This document shows, one piece after another, positions 1-8,169 of a DNA stretch of 64,000 nt; within the stretch, counting starts at the first letter, position 1; each line of letters starts with the position of its first letter. The stretch lies in assembly GCA_052379645.1 (NCBI GenBank), contig JBQSYU010000004.1. The stretch is one strand, 5' to 3'. The notes under the pieces are model-generated. The model ran no database searches. It had not been told where the DNA came from and was given only the letters and a program-made list of their open reading frames with translations. The DNA comes from Arthrobacter_H sp030452125. Its GTDB lineage: Bacteria > Actinomycetota > Actinomycetes > Actinomycetales > Micrococcaceae. Position numbers and translations under genes: made by a program.

Positions 1-2
1 TC

Positions 3-506
3 ACCACCGGCCTGGGGGTCATCGCCAGCACGGCCCTGCAGACGATCATCGACTTCCTGGAGCTGGAATCGACCTTCTCGGTGATGCTGACCCGGGTGGC
101 GAGCCTGGTGGTGATGCTGGTGCTGGACTCGGTGGTCGCGGTGATCCTGTTTCGGCTGGCCTCGGGGATCACCATGCCCCGCGTGGCGCTGCTGCAATCT
201 GCCTTCATCGCCGGGGCCGGTTCCACGCTCCTGCGCTACTTCTCCTCACTGCTGCTGGGCAGCGCGAGCAGCAATCCGATCCTCGCCCCCTTCGCCGTGA
301 TCCTGGGGCTGTTCGTCTGGTTCTACCTGCTGAGCCAGGTCTACCTCCTGGCGACCGCCTGGGGTGCGGTGACCACGGCGGACATCGTTGCCACCGCACT
401 GCGCGGAAACCCGAAGGGCCTGCGCTCGCGTTCGAAGCAAATGCTCACGCCGGGACCAGTCGCCCATCTCCCGGCGGGGTGGAAGCAGGGCAGGAACCAG
501 AAATGA
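3..506 (+). CDS. YihY/BrkB-family inner membrane protein, C-terminal part
   Basis: The reading frame is open from the first bases of the window, so the N-terminus lies outside; 167 residues are visible. The sequence is strongly hydrophobic with at least three membrane-spanning stretches, and it carries the typical YihY/BrkB C-terminal segment with the string NPILAPFAVILGLFVWFYLL followed by an SQVYLLATAW-like helix. A short basic, hydrophilic tail ends the protein. The family (once called ribonuclease BN) is a polytopic membrane protein of uncertain function. The gene converges on the sdh operon and the two share a hairpin. The family call is secure; no function is claimed. Confidence 0.8.
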   Translation, partial: TTGLGVIASTALQTIIDFLELESTFSVMLTRVASLVVMLVLDSVVAVILFRLASGITMPRVALLQSAFIAGAGSTLLRYFSSLLLGSASSNPILAPFAVILGLFVWFYLLSQVYLLATAWGAVTTADIVATALRGNPKGLRSRSKQMLTPGPVAHLPAGWKQGRNQK

Positions 507-540
507 CGAAGGCGCCGTCCCCGTGGGGGCGGCGCCTTCG
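507..540. terminator. Hairpin between convergent yihY-like gene and sdhB
   Basis: An 11-bp perfect stem (507-517 with 530-540) encloses a C/G-rich loop that can pair further. It starts directly after the TGA of the upstream gene and lies 24 bases from the sdhB stop, so it can act as a bidirectional terminator. There is no long T tract. Confidence 0.7.
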
Positions 541-563
541 TCAGGCCTCGGGGGCCGTGGTGG

Positions 564-1346
564 CTAGACCGAGCGGGCCAGGATGGCCTGCTTGACCTCG
601 GAGATCGCCTTGGTGACCTGGATGCCGCGGGGGCAGGCTTCGGTGCAGTTGAAGGTGGTGCGGCAACGCCACACGCCTTCCTTGTCGTTGAGGATCTCCA
701 GACGCATGTCGCCGCCTTCGTCCCGGGAGTCGAAGATGAAGCGGTGGGCGTTCACGATCGCTGCCGGGCCGAAGTACTGGCCATCGGTCCAGAAGACGGG
801 GCAGGACGAGGTGCACGCGGCGCAGAGGATGCACTTGGTGGTGTCGTCGTAGCGCTCGCGTTCCTCGGGGGACTGGTAGTGCTCAGCAGTCGGGGAGTGG
901 CCCTTGGTGATCATGAAGGGCATGATCTCGCGGTAGGACTGGAAGAAGGGTTCCATGTCCACGATGAGGTCCTTCTCGACCGGCAGGCCCTTGATGGCCT
1001 CCACGGTGATGGGCTTCTCGGTGTCCAGGTCCTTCAACAGGGTCTTGCAGGCCAGGCGGTTACGGCCGTTGATGCGCATGGCATCGGAGCCGCAGACGCC
1101 GTGGGCGCAGGAACGGCGGAACGACAGCGAGCCGTCGATCTCCCATTTGACCTTGTGCAGGGCGTCCAGCACGCGGTCGGTGCCGAACATCGTCAACTGG
1201 AAATCCTCCCAGGTCACGTCTTCGGAGAATTCCGGTTGGTATCGGCGCACCCGCAGGGTGATGTCGAACTTCGGGATCTCCCCGCCGCCGCCGACACCGG
1301 GGGCCAGGTCGACCTTGGATGCTGGTTCGGGAATCTCGCTGCTCAT
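564..1346 (-). CDS. sdhB: Succinate dehydrogenase iron-sulfur subunit
   Basis: This 260-residue protein is the iron-sulfur subunit of succinate:quinone oxidoreductase (complex II, TCA cycle), passing electrons from the SdhA flavin to quinone. A plant-type [2Fe-2S] site is visible at C80, C85 and C100 (CAHGVCGSDA), with Ser/Asp where some relatives have a further Cys. The [4Fe-4S] and [3Fe-4S] sites are formed by C172, C175, C178, C182, C228, C234 and C238 (CILCAACTSSCP; NCTEACPRG). The ATG overlaps the sdhA TAA by one base (TAATG), so translation is coupled. It is the last gene of sdhCDAB. Confidence 0.97.
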   Translation of the reverse strand: MSSEIPEPASKVDLAPGVGGGGEIPKFDITLRVRRYQPEFSEDVTWEDFQLTMFGTDRVLDALHKVKWEIDGSLSFRRSCAHGVCGSDAMRINGRNRLACKTLLKDLDTEKPITVEAIKGLPVEKDLIVDMEPFFQSYREIMPFMITKGHSPTAEHYQSPEERERYDDTTKCILCAACTSSCPVFWTDGQYFGPAAIVNAHRFIFDSRDEGGDMRLEILNDKEGVWRCRTTFNCTEACPRGIQVTKAISEVKQAILARSV

Positions 1347-3133
1347 TAGTACTTACGCTCCATCGGCTGGTAACGGGTGAAGATGACGGGCTTGGTGTCG
1401 AACCGGATGCCCTCGATGCCCTCCATCTGCGCGGTGTCGTCCTTGTAGACCATCGAGTGCTTCATGAAGTTCTCGTCGTCGCGGTCCGGGAAGTCCTCGC
1501 GGAAGTGGCCGCCACGGGATTCGTGACGGTGGAGTGCGGAAACGGACATGACCTCGGCCAAGTCCAGCAGGAAGCCCAGTTCCACGGCTTCGAGCAGATC
1601 CAGGTTGAAGCGCTTGCCCTTGTCCTGGATGCTGATGTTGGCGTAGCGCTCACGGAAGGACTTGATGTCGGCCATGGCCTTCATGATGGTGTCCTTGGAG
1701 CGGAACACCTGCATGTTGGTGTCCATGGTCTCCTGCAGGTCCTTGCGGATCGCCGCGATGCGTTCGGTGCCGCCGGCATTGCGGACGACGTCGAGCATGG
1801 CCTCGGTGGATGCCGTGGCGTTCTCCGGCAGATCGACCCAATCGGCCGTCTTGGAGTATTCGGCGGCCGCGATGCCGGCCCGCTTGCCGAACACGTTGAT
1901 GTCCAGCAGCGAGTTGGTGCCCAGCCGGTTCGAGCCGTGCACCGACACGCAGGCGACCTCACCGGCGGCGTAGAGCCCGGGAATGGTGAATTCGTTGTCC
2001 TGGAAGACCTCGCCCTTGATGTTGGTCGGTACCCCGCCCATGACGTAGTGCGCGGTCGGGAAGACCGGCACCGGCTCCGTGTAGGGCTCCACCCCGAGGT
2101 AGGTGCGGGCGAACTCGGTGATATCCGGAAGCTTGGCGTCGATATGCGCCGGCTCCAGGTGCGTGAGGTCCAACAGCACGTAGTCCTTGTTCGGGCCGCA
2201 ACCGCGGCCTTCGCGGACCTCGTTGGCCATCGAACGGGCGACGATATCGCGTGGCGCCAGATCCTTGATGGTCGGGGCGTAGCGTTCCATGAACCGTTCG
2301 CCCTCGGAGTTGCGCAGGATCGCGCCCTCACCGCGGGCCGCTTCGGACAGGAGGATCCCGAGCCCGGCGAGGCCGGTCGGGTGGAACTGCACGAATTCCA
2401 TGTCCTCCAGCGGGATGCCCTTGCGGAAGGCGATGCCCATGCCGTCACCGGTCAGGGTGTGCGCGTTGGAGGTGGTCTTGAAGACCTTGCCGGCCCCGCC
2501 GGTGGCGAAGACGACCGACTTGGCCTGGAAGACGTGGATCTCGCCGGTGGCCAGATCGTAGGAGACGACGCCGGCCACCCGGGTCTGCAGGTAGGTGGTG
2601 CCATCCTCGCGGGTGGCCTCCTCCTGGACGGTGAGCATGTCCAGGACGTAGAACTCGTTGTAGAACTCGACGTTGTGCTTCACGCAGTTCTGGTAGAGCG
2701 TCTGCAGGATCATGTGCCCGGTGCGGTCCGCGGCGTAGCAGGACCGACGGACGGGGGCCTTGCCATGGTCGCGGGTGTGGCCGCCGAAGCGACGCTGGTC
2801 GATCTTGCCCTCGGGGGTGCGGTTGAACGGCAGGCCCATCTTTTCCAGGTCCAGCACCGCCTCGATGGCCTCCTTGGCCATGACCTCGGCGGCATCCTGG
2901 TCAACCAGGTAGTCGCCACCCTTGACGGTGTCGAAGGTGTGCCACTCCCAGTTGTCTTCCTCGACGTTGGCCAGGGCGGCACACATGCCGCCCTGGGCGG
3001 CGCCCGTATGTGAACGGGTGGGGTAGAGCTTGGTCAGCACGGCCGTATGGGCCTGCTGGCCGGATTCGATGGCAGCGCGCATGCCCGCGCCACCGGCGCC
3101 GACAATGACGACGTCGTACTTATGTACCTGCAT
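1346..3133 (-). CDS. sdhA: Succinate dehydrogenase flavoprotein subunit
   Basis: The 595-residue protein oxidises succinate to fumarate at a covalently bound FAD. The N-terminal dinucleotide fold DVVIVGAGGAGMRAA is at residues 7-21. The FAD-linking histidine is H42 in RSHTGAAQGG. The substrate region contains the family signature HGSNRLGTNSLLD near residue 400, and the C-terminal capping domain has the usual SRGGHFREDFPDRDD string. The length is normal. It lies 51 bases downstream of sdhD and is coupled to sdhB by a one-base overlap. Confidence 0.97.
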   Translation of the reverse strand: MQVHKYDVVIVGAGGAGMRAAIESGQQAHTAVLTKLYPTRSHTGAAQGGMCAALANVEEDNWEWHTFDTVKGGDYLVDQDAAEVMAKEAIEAVLDLEKMGLPFNRTPEGKIDQRRFGGHTRDHGKAPVRRSCYAADRTGHMILQTLYQNCVKHNVEFYNEFYVLDMLTVQEEATREDGTTYLQTRVAGVVSYDLATGEIHVFQAKSVVFATGGAGKVFKTTSNAHTLTGDGMGIAFRKGIPLEDMEFVQFHPTGLAGLGILLSEAARGEGAILRNSEGERFMERYAPTIKDLAPRDIVARSMANEVREGRGCGPNKDYVLLDLTHLEPAHIDAKLPDITEFARTYLGVEPYTEPVPVFPTAHYVMGGVPTNIKGEVFQDNEFTIPGLYAAGEVACVSVHGSNRLGTNSLLDINVFGKRAGIAAAEYSKTADWVDLPENATASTEAMLDVVRNAGGTERIAAIRKDLQETMDTNMQVFRSKDTIMKAMADIKSFRERYANISIQDKGKRFNLDLLEAVELGFLLDLAEVMSVSALHRHESRGGHFREDFPDRDDENFMKHSMVYKDDTAQMEGIEGIRFDTKPVIFTRYQPMERKY

Positions 3134-3184
3134 ACCGGATGTTCCCTCTTCTTTGAATCTTGGTGTCGGCGAAGCGTGCCGGGA

Positions 3185-3634
3185 CTACTGGCAGACCGCG
3201 AGCGTGGAGCCGGGGATGCACGGATCGAAGGTGAAGATCACGAGCGTCCCGAGGATGACGATGGCCGCCGAGCACAGCACCAGCACCAGCTGGAGCCAGA
3301 ACCGCGGACGATCCTTTTCGACGTAGTCGTTGATGATGGTGCGAACGCCATTGGTGCCGTGCAGCATCGCCAGCCACAGCATGGTCAGATCCCAGAACTG
3401 CCAGAGCGGGTTGGCCCACTTGCCGGCGACGAACCCGAAGTCGATGGCATGCACGCCGTCACCGACCAGCAGGTTCACGAAGAGGTGGCCGAAGATCAGG
3501 ATGACCAGCAGGACCCCCGAGATGCGCATGAAGAGCCAAGCGAGCATCTCGAAGTTGCCGTTCTTGGACTTGGAGCGCAGGTACTTCGGGTCGACCCGAG
3601 TCGAACGCGGTGCAACGAATTCCGTGGGAGCCAT
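3185..3634 (-). CDS. sdhD: Succinate dehydrogenase membrane anchor subunit
   Basis: This 149-residue hydrophobic subunit has three predicted membrane helices (roughly residues 31-50, 78-97 and 115-136). FGHLFVNLL and MLHGTNGVRTIINDY supply histidines expected near the quinone and heme sites. Together with SdhC it anchors complex II. It starts three bases after the sdhC stop. A final Cys-containing tail (PCIPGSTLAVCQ) is somewhat unusual, but the rest is typical of actinobacterial type A anchors. Confidence 0.93.
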   Translation of the reverse strand: MAPTEFVAPRSTRVDPKYLRSKSKNGNFEMLAWLFMRISGVLLVILIFGHLFVNLLVGDGVHAIDFGFVAGKWANPLWQFWDLTMLWLAMLHGTNGVRTIINDYVEKDRPRFWLQLVLVLCSAAIVILGTLVIFTFDPCIPGSTLAVCQ

Positions 3635-3637
3635 GGC

Positions 3638-4018
3638 TTAGTAACCTCCGAAGGCGAGCGACAGGTGACGGATGGCGAAGCCGATCATGACCACGACCCA
3701 CACGATCAGCACTCCCCAGAGCAGCTGACGGTGGTACTTGGGGCCGGACTTCCAGAAGTCGACCAGGACCAGGCGCAGGCCATTGAAGGCGTGGAAGACG
3801 ATCGCGGCGACGAGACCGAGCTCTCCGACGGCCATCAACGGGTTCTTATACGTGCCGATCACTGCGTCGTAGGCGCCGGGGTCGACCCGCACCAAGGCCG
3901 TATCGAGCACGTGCACCAAAAGAAACAAGAAAATGACGACACCGGTGACCCGATGCCCTACCCAGGACCACATGCCTTCGTGGCCGCGGTAGAGGGTGCC
4001 TGACGATGTCTTCGACAC
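3638..4018 (-). CDS. sdhC: Succinate dehydrogenase cytochrome b subunit
   Basis: This 126-residue cytochrome b556-type subunit has three predicted helices (about 24-42, 62-83 and 98-117) and a probable heme-ligand histidine in FHAFNG (H76). I chose the GTG at 4018 because a strong Shine-Dalgarno sequence (GGAGGT, complement of 4026-4031) lies seven bases upstream. The in-frame ATGs at 4066 and 4033 lie upstream of, or overlap, that ribosome binding site. It is the first gene of sdhCDAB. Confidence 0.93.
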   Translation of the reverse strand: MSKTSSGTLYRGHEGMWSWVGHRVTGVVIFLFLLVHVLDTALVRVDPGAYDAVIGTYKNPLMAVGELGLVAAIVFHAFNGLRLVLVDFWKSGPKYHRQLLWGVLIVWVVVMIGFAIRHLSLAFGGY

Positions 4019-4101
4019 TGAATTTACCTCCATGCATGCAAGGGCGTTCGTGTGGCGTGCACACAAAAGATTGGCGCCGGTGCGTAAGCGTTCCTAGCCT
4101 G

Positions 4102-4107
4102 ATCCTA
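4102..4107 (-). promoter_or_regulatory. Possible -10 element for sdhCDAB
   Basis: On the minus strand this reads TAGGAT, which fits the actinobacterial TANNNT -10. It would give a leader of about 77 bases carrying the sdhC ribosome binding site. No convincing -35 is visible. Confidence 0.35.
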
Positions 4108-4146
4108 GACCACGGGGTCCGTCAGGGTTCGTCTCCACCCTACCTG

Positions 4147-4162
4147 TGTGGCGAGCCTCACG
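4147..4162. promoter_or_regulatory. CRP/GlxR-like site upstream of sdhC
   Basis: TGTGG-N6-TCACG matches the CRP/GlxR consensus TGTGA-N6-TCACA at 8 of 10 positions. It lies about 45 bases upstream of the possible sdh -10. GlxR control of sdh is known in corynebacteria; its use here is inference. Confidence 0.35.
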
Positions 4163-4201
4163 GCGACCGTGGTGACGAGGGGGAATACACGGATTCGCGC
4201 G

Positions 4202-4220
4202 GAAAATACGTGACATTTTC
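4202..4220. promoter_or_regulatory. 19-bp inverted repeat GAAAAT-N7-ATTTTC
   Basis: Perfect six-base arms with a seven-base spacer form an AT-rich island in a GC-rich intergenic region. It sits 49 bases upstream of the manC -10 and in the far upstream region of sdhC. It looks like an operator; the cognate regulator is unknown. Confidence 0.4.
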
Positions 4221-4268
4221 GTGCCCTAAATCCAGCCCGTCCTCCAGCGAAACGGTTCGGTGATCGCC

Positions 4269-4274
4269 TACTGT
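4269..4274 (+). promoter_or_regulatory. -10 element of manC (leaderless)
   Basis: TACTGT ends seven bases before the ATG at 4282, so the expected transcription start coincides with the start codon. Confidence 0.5.
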
Positions 4275-4281
4275 GGGATCC

Positions 4282-5394
4282 ATGAATGATGACCTCCTCG
4301 CGCGCTTCCACGGCGTGATCCCCGCCGGCGGCGTGGGAACGCGGCTGTGGCCGCTCTCCCGAGCGGCCGCCCCCAAGTTCCTGCACGACCTCACCGGATC
4401 GGGGACGACGCTGATCCGCGCAACCTATGAGCGGCTCGTTCCCCTGGCCGAGAAGCGCATCATGGTGGTCACCGGGCAGGCCCACCGCGAAGCCGTCCAG
4501 TCGCAGTTGCCCGAACTGAGCGAAACGAACCTCGTACTCGAATCCGAGCCGAAGGACTCCGCGGCGGCGATCGGCCTGGCGGCAGCCATCCTGCACCGGA
4601 GGAATCCGGACATCATCATGGGGTCCTTTGCCGCGGACCAGGTCATCGGACCGGTGGAGGTCTTCCAGGAGGCCGTCCGCGAGGCCATCCTGACCGCAGC
4701 TACCGGCAAGATCGTGACGATCGGGATCAAACCGGCCTCACCGTCCACGGCGTTCGGCTACATCCGCGCCGGCGATGCCCTCACCGTGGAAGGGGCCCCC
4801 AGCGCCACCTCGGTGCTCGAATTCGTGGAGAAGCCCGACGAGGAAGTGGCCCAGCGCTACGTCGACAGCGGGGATTACCTGTGGAATGCGGGGATGTTCG
4901 TCGCCCCCGTGTCCTTGATGCTCGACCATCTCGAACGCAATGAACCGGAACTGCATGCGGGGTTGATGGAGATCGCCGACGCCTGGGACACCCCCGAACG
5001 CGATGCGGTGAAGAAGCGCATCTGGCCGACCCTGCCGAAGATCGCCATCGACTATGCGGTGGCCGAACCAGCAGCCGAACAAGGCGACGTCGCAATGATC
5101 CCCGGTGAATTCACCTGGGATGACGTCGGCGACTTCGCCGCCATCGGCCGGCTGAATCCGGCCAGCGAGGCCACCAACCTCACCGTGCTGGGGGACGGGG
5201 CCCGGGTCTACGCCGACGATGCCTCCGGAGTGGTGGTCTCGGACACCAAACGCATGATCGCCCTGATCGGCATCAAGGACGTGGTCGTCGTCGATACCGG
5301 GGATGCACTGCTGGTCACCACCAGCGACCATGCCCAGTCCGTGAAGAAGGCCGTCGAGGCACTCAAGGCCTCCGGCGACCTCGACGTGTTGTAG
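4282..5394 (+). CDS. manC: Mannose-1-phosphate guanylyltransferase
   Basis: The 370-residue enzyme makes GDP-mannose from mannose-1-phosphate and GTP for glycan and lipoglycan synthesis in the cytoplasm. The nucleotidyltransferase signature PAGGVGTRLWPLSR is near the N-terminus. FVEKPD, LWNAGMFVAP and the GEFTWDDVGDF motif near the C-terminus are all characteristic of the ManC/XanB core. It is a single-domain form without the C-terminal isomerase domain. A GTG at 4273 (three residues longer) is also possible; I prefer ATG 4282 because of the -10 hexamer placed for a leaderless message. It diverges from sdhC and is followed after 85 bases by an independent gene. Confidence 0.93.
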   Translation: MNDDLLARFHGVIPAGGVGTRLWPLSRAAAPKFLHDLTGSGTTLIRATYERLVPLAEKRIMVVTGQAHREAVQSQLPELSETNLVLESEPKDSAAAIGLAAAILHRRNPDIIMGSFAADQVIGPVEVFQEAVREAILTAATGKIVTIGIKPASPSTAFGYIRAGDALTVEGAPSATSVLEFVEKPDEEVAQRYVDSGDYLWNAGMFVAPVSLMLDHLERNEPELHAGLMEIADAWDTPERDAVKKRIWPTLPKIAIDYAVAEPAAEQGDVAMIPGEFTWDDVGDFAAIGRLNPASEATNLTVLGDGARVYADDASGVVVSDTKRMIALIGIKDVVVVDTGDALLVTTSDHAQSVKKAVEALKASGDLDVL

Positions 5395-5466
5395 CCGGGT
5401 TCCCGCCGGCCGGCGACGCGCACGAAATGATGCGTTGCAAACTCGGTGGTTGCCGCGGCGACGTCG

Positions 5467-5472
5467 TAAAGT
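5467..5472 (+). promoter_or_regulatory. -10 element of the M20 amidohydrolase gene (leaderless)
   Basis: TAAAGT ends seven bases before GTG 5480. Confidence 0.5.
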
Positions 5473-5479
5473 CGCTTCT

Positions 5480-6688
5480 GTGACTTACGATTCCTCGAGG
5501 CAGACGACCTATCCCGCGATCGGGCCCTGGGCGCAGCCGTTGCTGCCCCAACTGGTGGGCTTCCGACGTGACCTTCACGCCAACCCGGAACTCTCCTTCG
5601 AGGAGACCCGGACGACGGCACGCATCCTGGCGGAGCTCGAGGCGGCCGGACTGGAGCCACGGGCCCTGGAGGGGACCGGGCTCTACGTCGATATCGGTGA
5701 GGGGGACATCGCCCTGGGCCTGCGGGCGGATATCGATGCCCTGCCGATCCTGGAGGAAACCGGGCTGGACTACGCCTCGACCCGGGAAGGGGTCTGCCAC
5801 GCCTGCGGGCACGACATCCACACTACGGTCATGCTCGGGGTGGCCCTGACCCTGGGGCGCATGCACGCCGCCGGTGAACTCGGCGGCAGGATCCGGGTGA
5901 TCTTCCAGCCGGCGGAGGAGACCATGCCCGGCGGGGCCCTGTCGGTGATTGCCCAGGGAGTCCTCGAAGGGGTCCCGCGCATCCTGGCCCTGCACTGCGA
6001 ACCCCGGGTCGACGCCGGGACGATCGGCACCCGCATCGGGGCGATCACCAGTGCCAGCGACACCATCAAAATCGAACTGTCGGGCCGGGGCGGCCACACC
6101 TCCAGACCGCATCTGACCGAGGACCTGGTCTTCGCCCTGGCGGAGATCGCCGTCGGTGTCCCGGCGGTGCTCAACCGGCGGATCGACGTGCGCAGCGCCG
6201 TTTCGGTGGTCTGGGGCCAGATCCATGCCGGGTCGGCCCCGAACGCCATCCCCGCCGCGGGCTACCTGGCCGGGACCATGCGTTGCCTGGACGGGGACGC
6301 CTGGGAATCGGCGGGGGTGCTGTTGGACGAGGTCGTCCGTCAGATCGCCGTCCCCTATGGTGTCGACGTGAAACTCGAGCACACCCGCGGGGTCCCGCCG
6401 GTGGTCAATGCCGAAGCGGAAACGGATCTGATCGAACGGGCCGCGCGCGCCGAGATCGGGTCGACGGCCATCGTGCTCATCCCGCAGTCCATGGGCGGGG
6501 AGGACTTCGCCTGGATGACCCACACCATTCCCGGGGCCATGATGCGGCTGGGAACGCGTACCCCGGGAGGGGAGACCTACGATCTGCATCGCGGTGACTA
6601 CATCCCGGACGAGAAGGCCATCGAAACAGGCATCCGGGTCATGGCTGCTGCCGCCCTGCGCGCCATCAATCCTGGACAAAGCGTCTGA
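5480..6688 (+). CDS. M20-family amidohydrolase/peptidase
   Basis: This 402-residue metallohydrolase belongs to the M20D group (hippurate hydrolase, N-acyl amino acid amidohydrolase). The metal-site motifs are GLRADIDALP, CHACGHDIHT, QPAEE and MGGEDFAWM, and the dimerisation-domain string GRGGHTSRP is present. Members cleave N-acyl or amide bonds of amino acids; the actual substrate cannot be read from the sequence. The start is placed at GTG 5480 because of the TAAAGT element seven bases upstream; a TTG at 5435 would add 15 arginine-rich residues that look non-native. No signal peptide is seen, so it is probably cytoplasmic. Confidence 0.9.
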   Translation: MTYDSSRQTTYPAIGPWAQPLLPQLVGFRRDLHANPELSFEETRTTARILAELEAAGLEPRALEGTGLYVDIGEGDIALGLRADIDALPILEETGLDYASTREGVCHACGHDIHTTVMLGVALTLGRMHAAGELGGRIRVIFQPAEETMPGGALSVIAQGVLEGVPRILALHCEPRVDAGTIGTRIGAITSASDTIKIELSGRGGHTSRPHLTEDLVFALAEIAVGVPAVLNRRIDVRSAVSVVWGQIHAGSAPNAIPAAGYLAGTMRCLDGDAWESAGVLLDEVVRQIAVPYGVDVKLEHTRGVPPVVNAEAETDLIERAARAEIGSTAIVLIPQSMGGEDFAWMTHTIPGAMMRLGTRTPGGETYDLHRGDYIPDEKAIETGIRVMAAAALRAINPGQSV

Positions 6689-6713
6689 TCGAGCTACCAG
6701 TAGGTAACAAAAG

Positions 6714-6746
6714 GTCAACAATATAGTCGTGTCAACTATTTATGCT
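6714..6746 (+). promoter_or_regulatory. Promoter region of the BMP lipoprotein gene, with direct repeats
   Basis: Two GTCAAC copies (6714-6719 and 6731-6736) are spaced 17 bases start to start in an AT-rich patch. TATGCT (6741-6746) is the best -10, with TATAGT at 6722-6727 as an alternative. The repeats could be activator or repressor half-sites for the nucleoside uptake genes. Confidence 0.4.
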
Positions 6747-6832
6747 GGCAGGTCGGTCCGAGTGGGGCATACTGTATCTTCCGTCACGTCCTCCCCACAT
6801 GTGGAGGCCGAAGGCGGTCGGCACCCGTTCGA

Positions 6833-6857
6833 GGGGCCCAGGTAGGTCACCTGGCCC
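6833..6857 (+). other. Hairpin in the leader of the BMP lipoprotein gene
   Basis: GGGCCCAGGT and ACCTGGCCC can pair across a short loop within the roughly 150-base 5' leader. No known riboswitch class is recognised. Confidence 0.3.
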
Positions 6858-6901
6858 GTGGAGGGGGTGGCCCTGAAGCATCACTCGTCACTGGAGGAAC
6901 C

Positions 6902-8020
6902 TTGAAGAAGTCACCGCGCACCCTGAAGCGCTCCACCGGCAAGCTCGCCGCCGTCCTGGGCGTTTCCGCCCTCGTCCTGACCGCCTGCGGGGCCGCCCCC
7001 GATTCCGGTGGCGATGATTCGGCCGCCTCGAGCCACCCCGGCGCCGCCGACTACACCGGCTGCATCGTCTCCGACTCCGGCGGATTCGACGACCGCTCCT
7101 TCAACCAGTCCTCCTACGAGGGCCTGATGAAGGCGAAGAAGGACCTGGGCATCAAGACCAAGCAGGCCGAGTCCAAGGCCAAGACCGACTTCGAGCCCAA
7201 CCTGAACTCCATGGTCAAGGGCGGGTGCAACCTGACCATCACCGTGGGCTTCCTGCTGGCCGATGCCACCAAGGACCTGGCGGAGAAGACCGAGGACGCG
7301 CACTTCGCGATCATCGATGACGACTCGATCGACCTGCCCAACGTCAAGCCGATCATCTACGACACGGCCCAGGCCGCCTTCCTGGCCGGCTACCTGGCCG
7401 CCGGGACGTCCGAGACCGGCAAGGTCGCCACCTACGGCGGCATCAACATCCCGACCGTCACCATCTTCATGGACGGCTTCGACGAAGGGGTGCAGTACTA
7501 CAACGAGAAGAACGACGAGAAGGTCAAGGTCCTGGGCTGGAACGCCGATAAGCAGAACGGTACGTTCACCGGCGACTTCGAGAACCAGGGCAAGGGCAAG
7601 ACGACCACCACCAACTTCATCAACGAAGGGGCGGACATCATCATGCCCGTCGCCGGTCCGGTGGGCCTGGGCACCATCGACGCCGTCAAGGACGCCAACT
7701 CCAACGGCAAGGACGCCAAGGTCGTCTGGGTCGATTCCGATGGCTACGAGTCACTTCCCTCCGGGCAGGAATTCGTGCTCACCTCCGTCATGAAGCTGAT
7801 GGGTGAGGCCGTCGAGAACGTGATCACCGAGGACCTGGACGACGAGTTCGACAACACCCCGTATGTCGGGACGTTGGAGAACAAGGGTGTCGACCTGGCA
7901 CCGTTCCACGACTTCGACTCCGATGTCTCCGATGACATGAAGTCGCAGCTGGACGACATCAAGGCCGACATCATCTCCGGCGACATCAAGGTCGAGTCGC
8001 CGTCCAGCCCGAAGAAATAG
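6902..8020 (+). CDS. BMP/PnrA-family nucleoside-binding lipoprotein
   Basis: The 372-residue substrate-binding protein carries a lipoprotein signal (basic start, hydrophobic core, lipobox LTAC at about residues 26-29). The BMP fold follows: CIVSDSGGFDDRSFNQSSYEG is the recognisable ligand-binding start, and VADVTGG-type segments are replaced by MPVAGPVGLGTIDAVKD. Family members bind purine nucleosides. The TTG start at 6902 has GGAGG four bases upstream. It precedes an ABC ATPase and two permeases, then cdd and deoA, which supports nucleoside uptake. A strong hairpin follows, so it is probably expressed at a higher level than the rest of the transporter. Confidence 0.93.
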   Translation: MKKSPRTLKRSTGKLAAVLGVSALVLTACGAAPDSGGDDSAASSHPGAADYTGCIVSDSGGFDDRSFNQSSYEGLMKAKKDLGIKTKQAESKAKTDFEPNLNSMVKGGCNLTITVGFLLADATKDLAEKTEDAHFAIIDDDSIDLPNVKPIIYDTAQAAFLAGYLAAGTSETGKVATYGGINIPTVTIFMDGFDEGVQYYNEKNDEKVKVLGWNADKQNGTFTGDFENQGKGKTTTTNFINEGADIIMPVAGPVGLGTIDAVKDANSNGKDAKVVWVDSDGYESLPSGQEFVLTSVMKLMGEAVENVITEDLDDEFDNTPYVGTLENKGVDLAPFHDFDSDVSDDMKSQLDDIKADIISGDIKVESPSSPKK

Positions 8021-8029
8021 TCCGCGGGA

Positions 8030-8062
8030 GGTCCTGACCCATCGAAGCGATGGGTCAGGACC
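8030..8062 (+). terminator. Terminator hairpin after the BMP lipoprotein gene
   Basis: A perfect 15-bp stem (8030-8044 with 8048-8062) closes a three-base loop, ten bases after the stop codon. There is no T tract. It separates the abundant binding protein from the downstream transporter genes. Confidence 0.75.
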
Positions 8063-8075
8063 AACCAGCAGACAC

Positions 8076-8130
8076 GGCGCGCGCCGTCCGGAAAGACGGG
8101 AGACCATCCCGGAAACGGGCGGCGCGTGCC
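8076..8130 (+). other. Long imperfect stem-loop ahead of the ABC operon
   Basis: Arms 8076-8090 and 8116-8130 pair at 13 of 15 positions, with an inner CGGGA/TCCCG stem. It precedes the promoter at 8157, so it is not in the ABC mRNA from that promoter but would be in read-through transcripts. Confidence 0.4.
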
Positions 8131-8156
8131 TCATCCGACGTCCAACGATTCGCGGC

Positions 8157-8165
8157 TACGCTGGA
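8157..8165 (+). promoter_or_regulatory. TANGCTGGR-type promoter of the nucleoside ABC operon
   Basis: TACGCTGGA; the hexamer ends seven bases before an ATG at 8170 that opens a 15-codon ORF. Confidence 0.45.
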
Positions 8166-8169
8166 TTCG

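Noticed and set aside
1319..3013. A 564-codon plus-strand frame opposite sdhA
   Set aside because: Composition is typical of an antisense shadow and sdhA is unambiguous.
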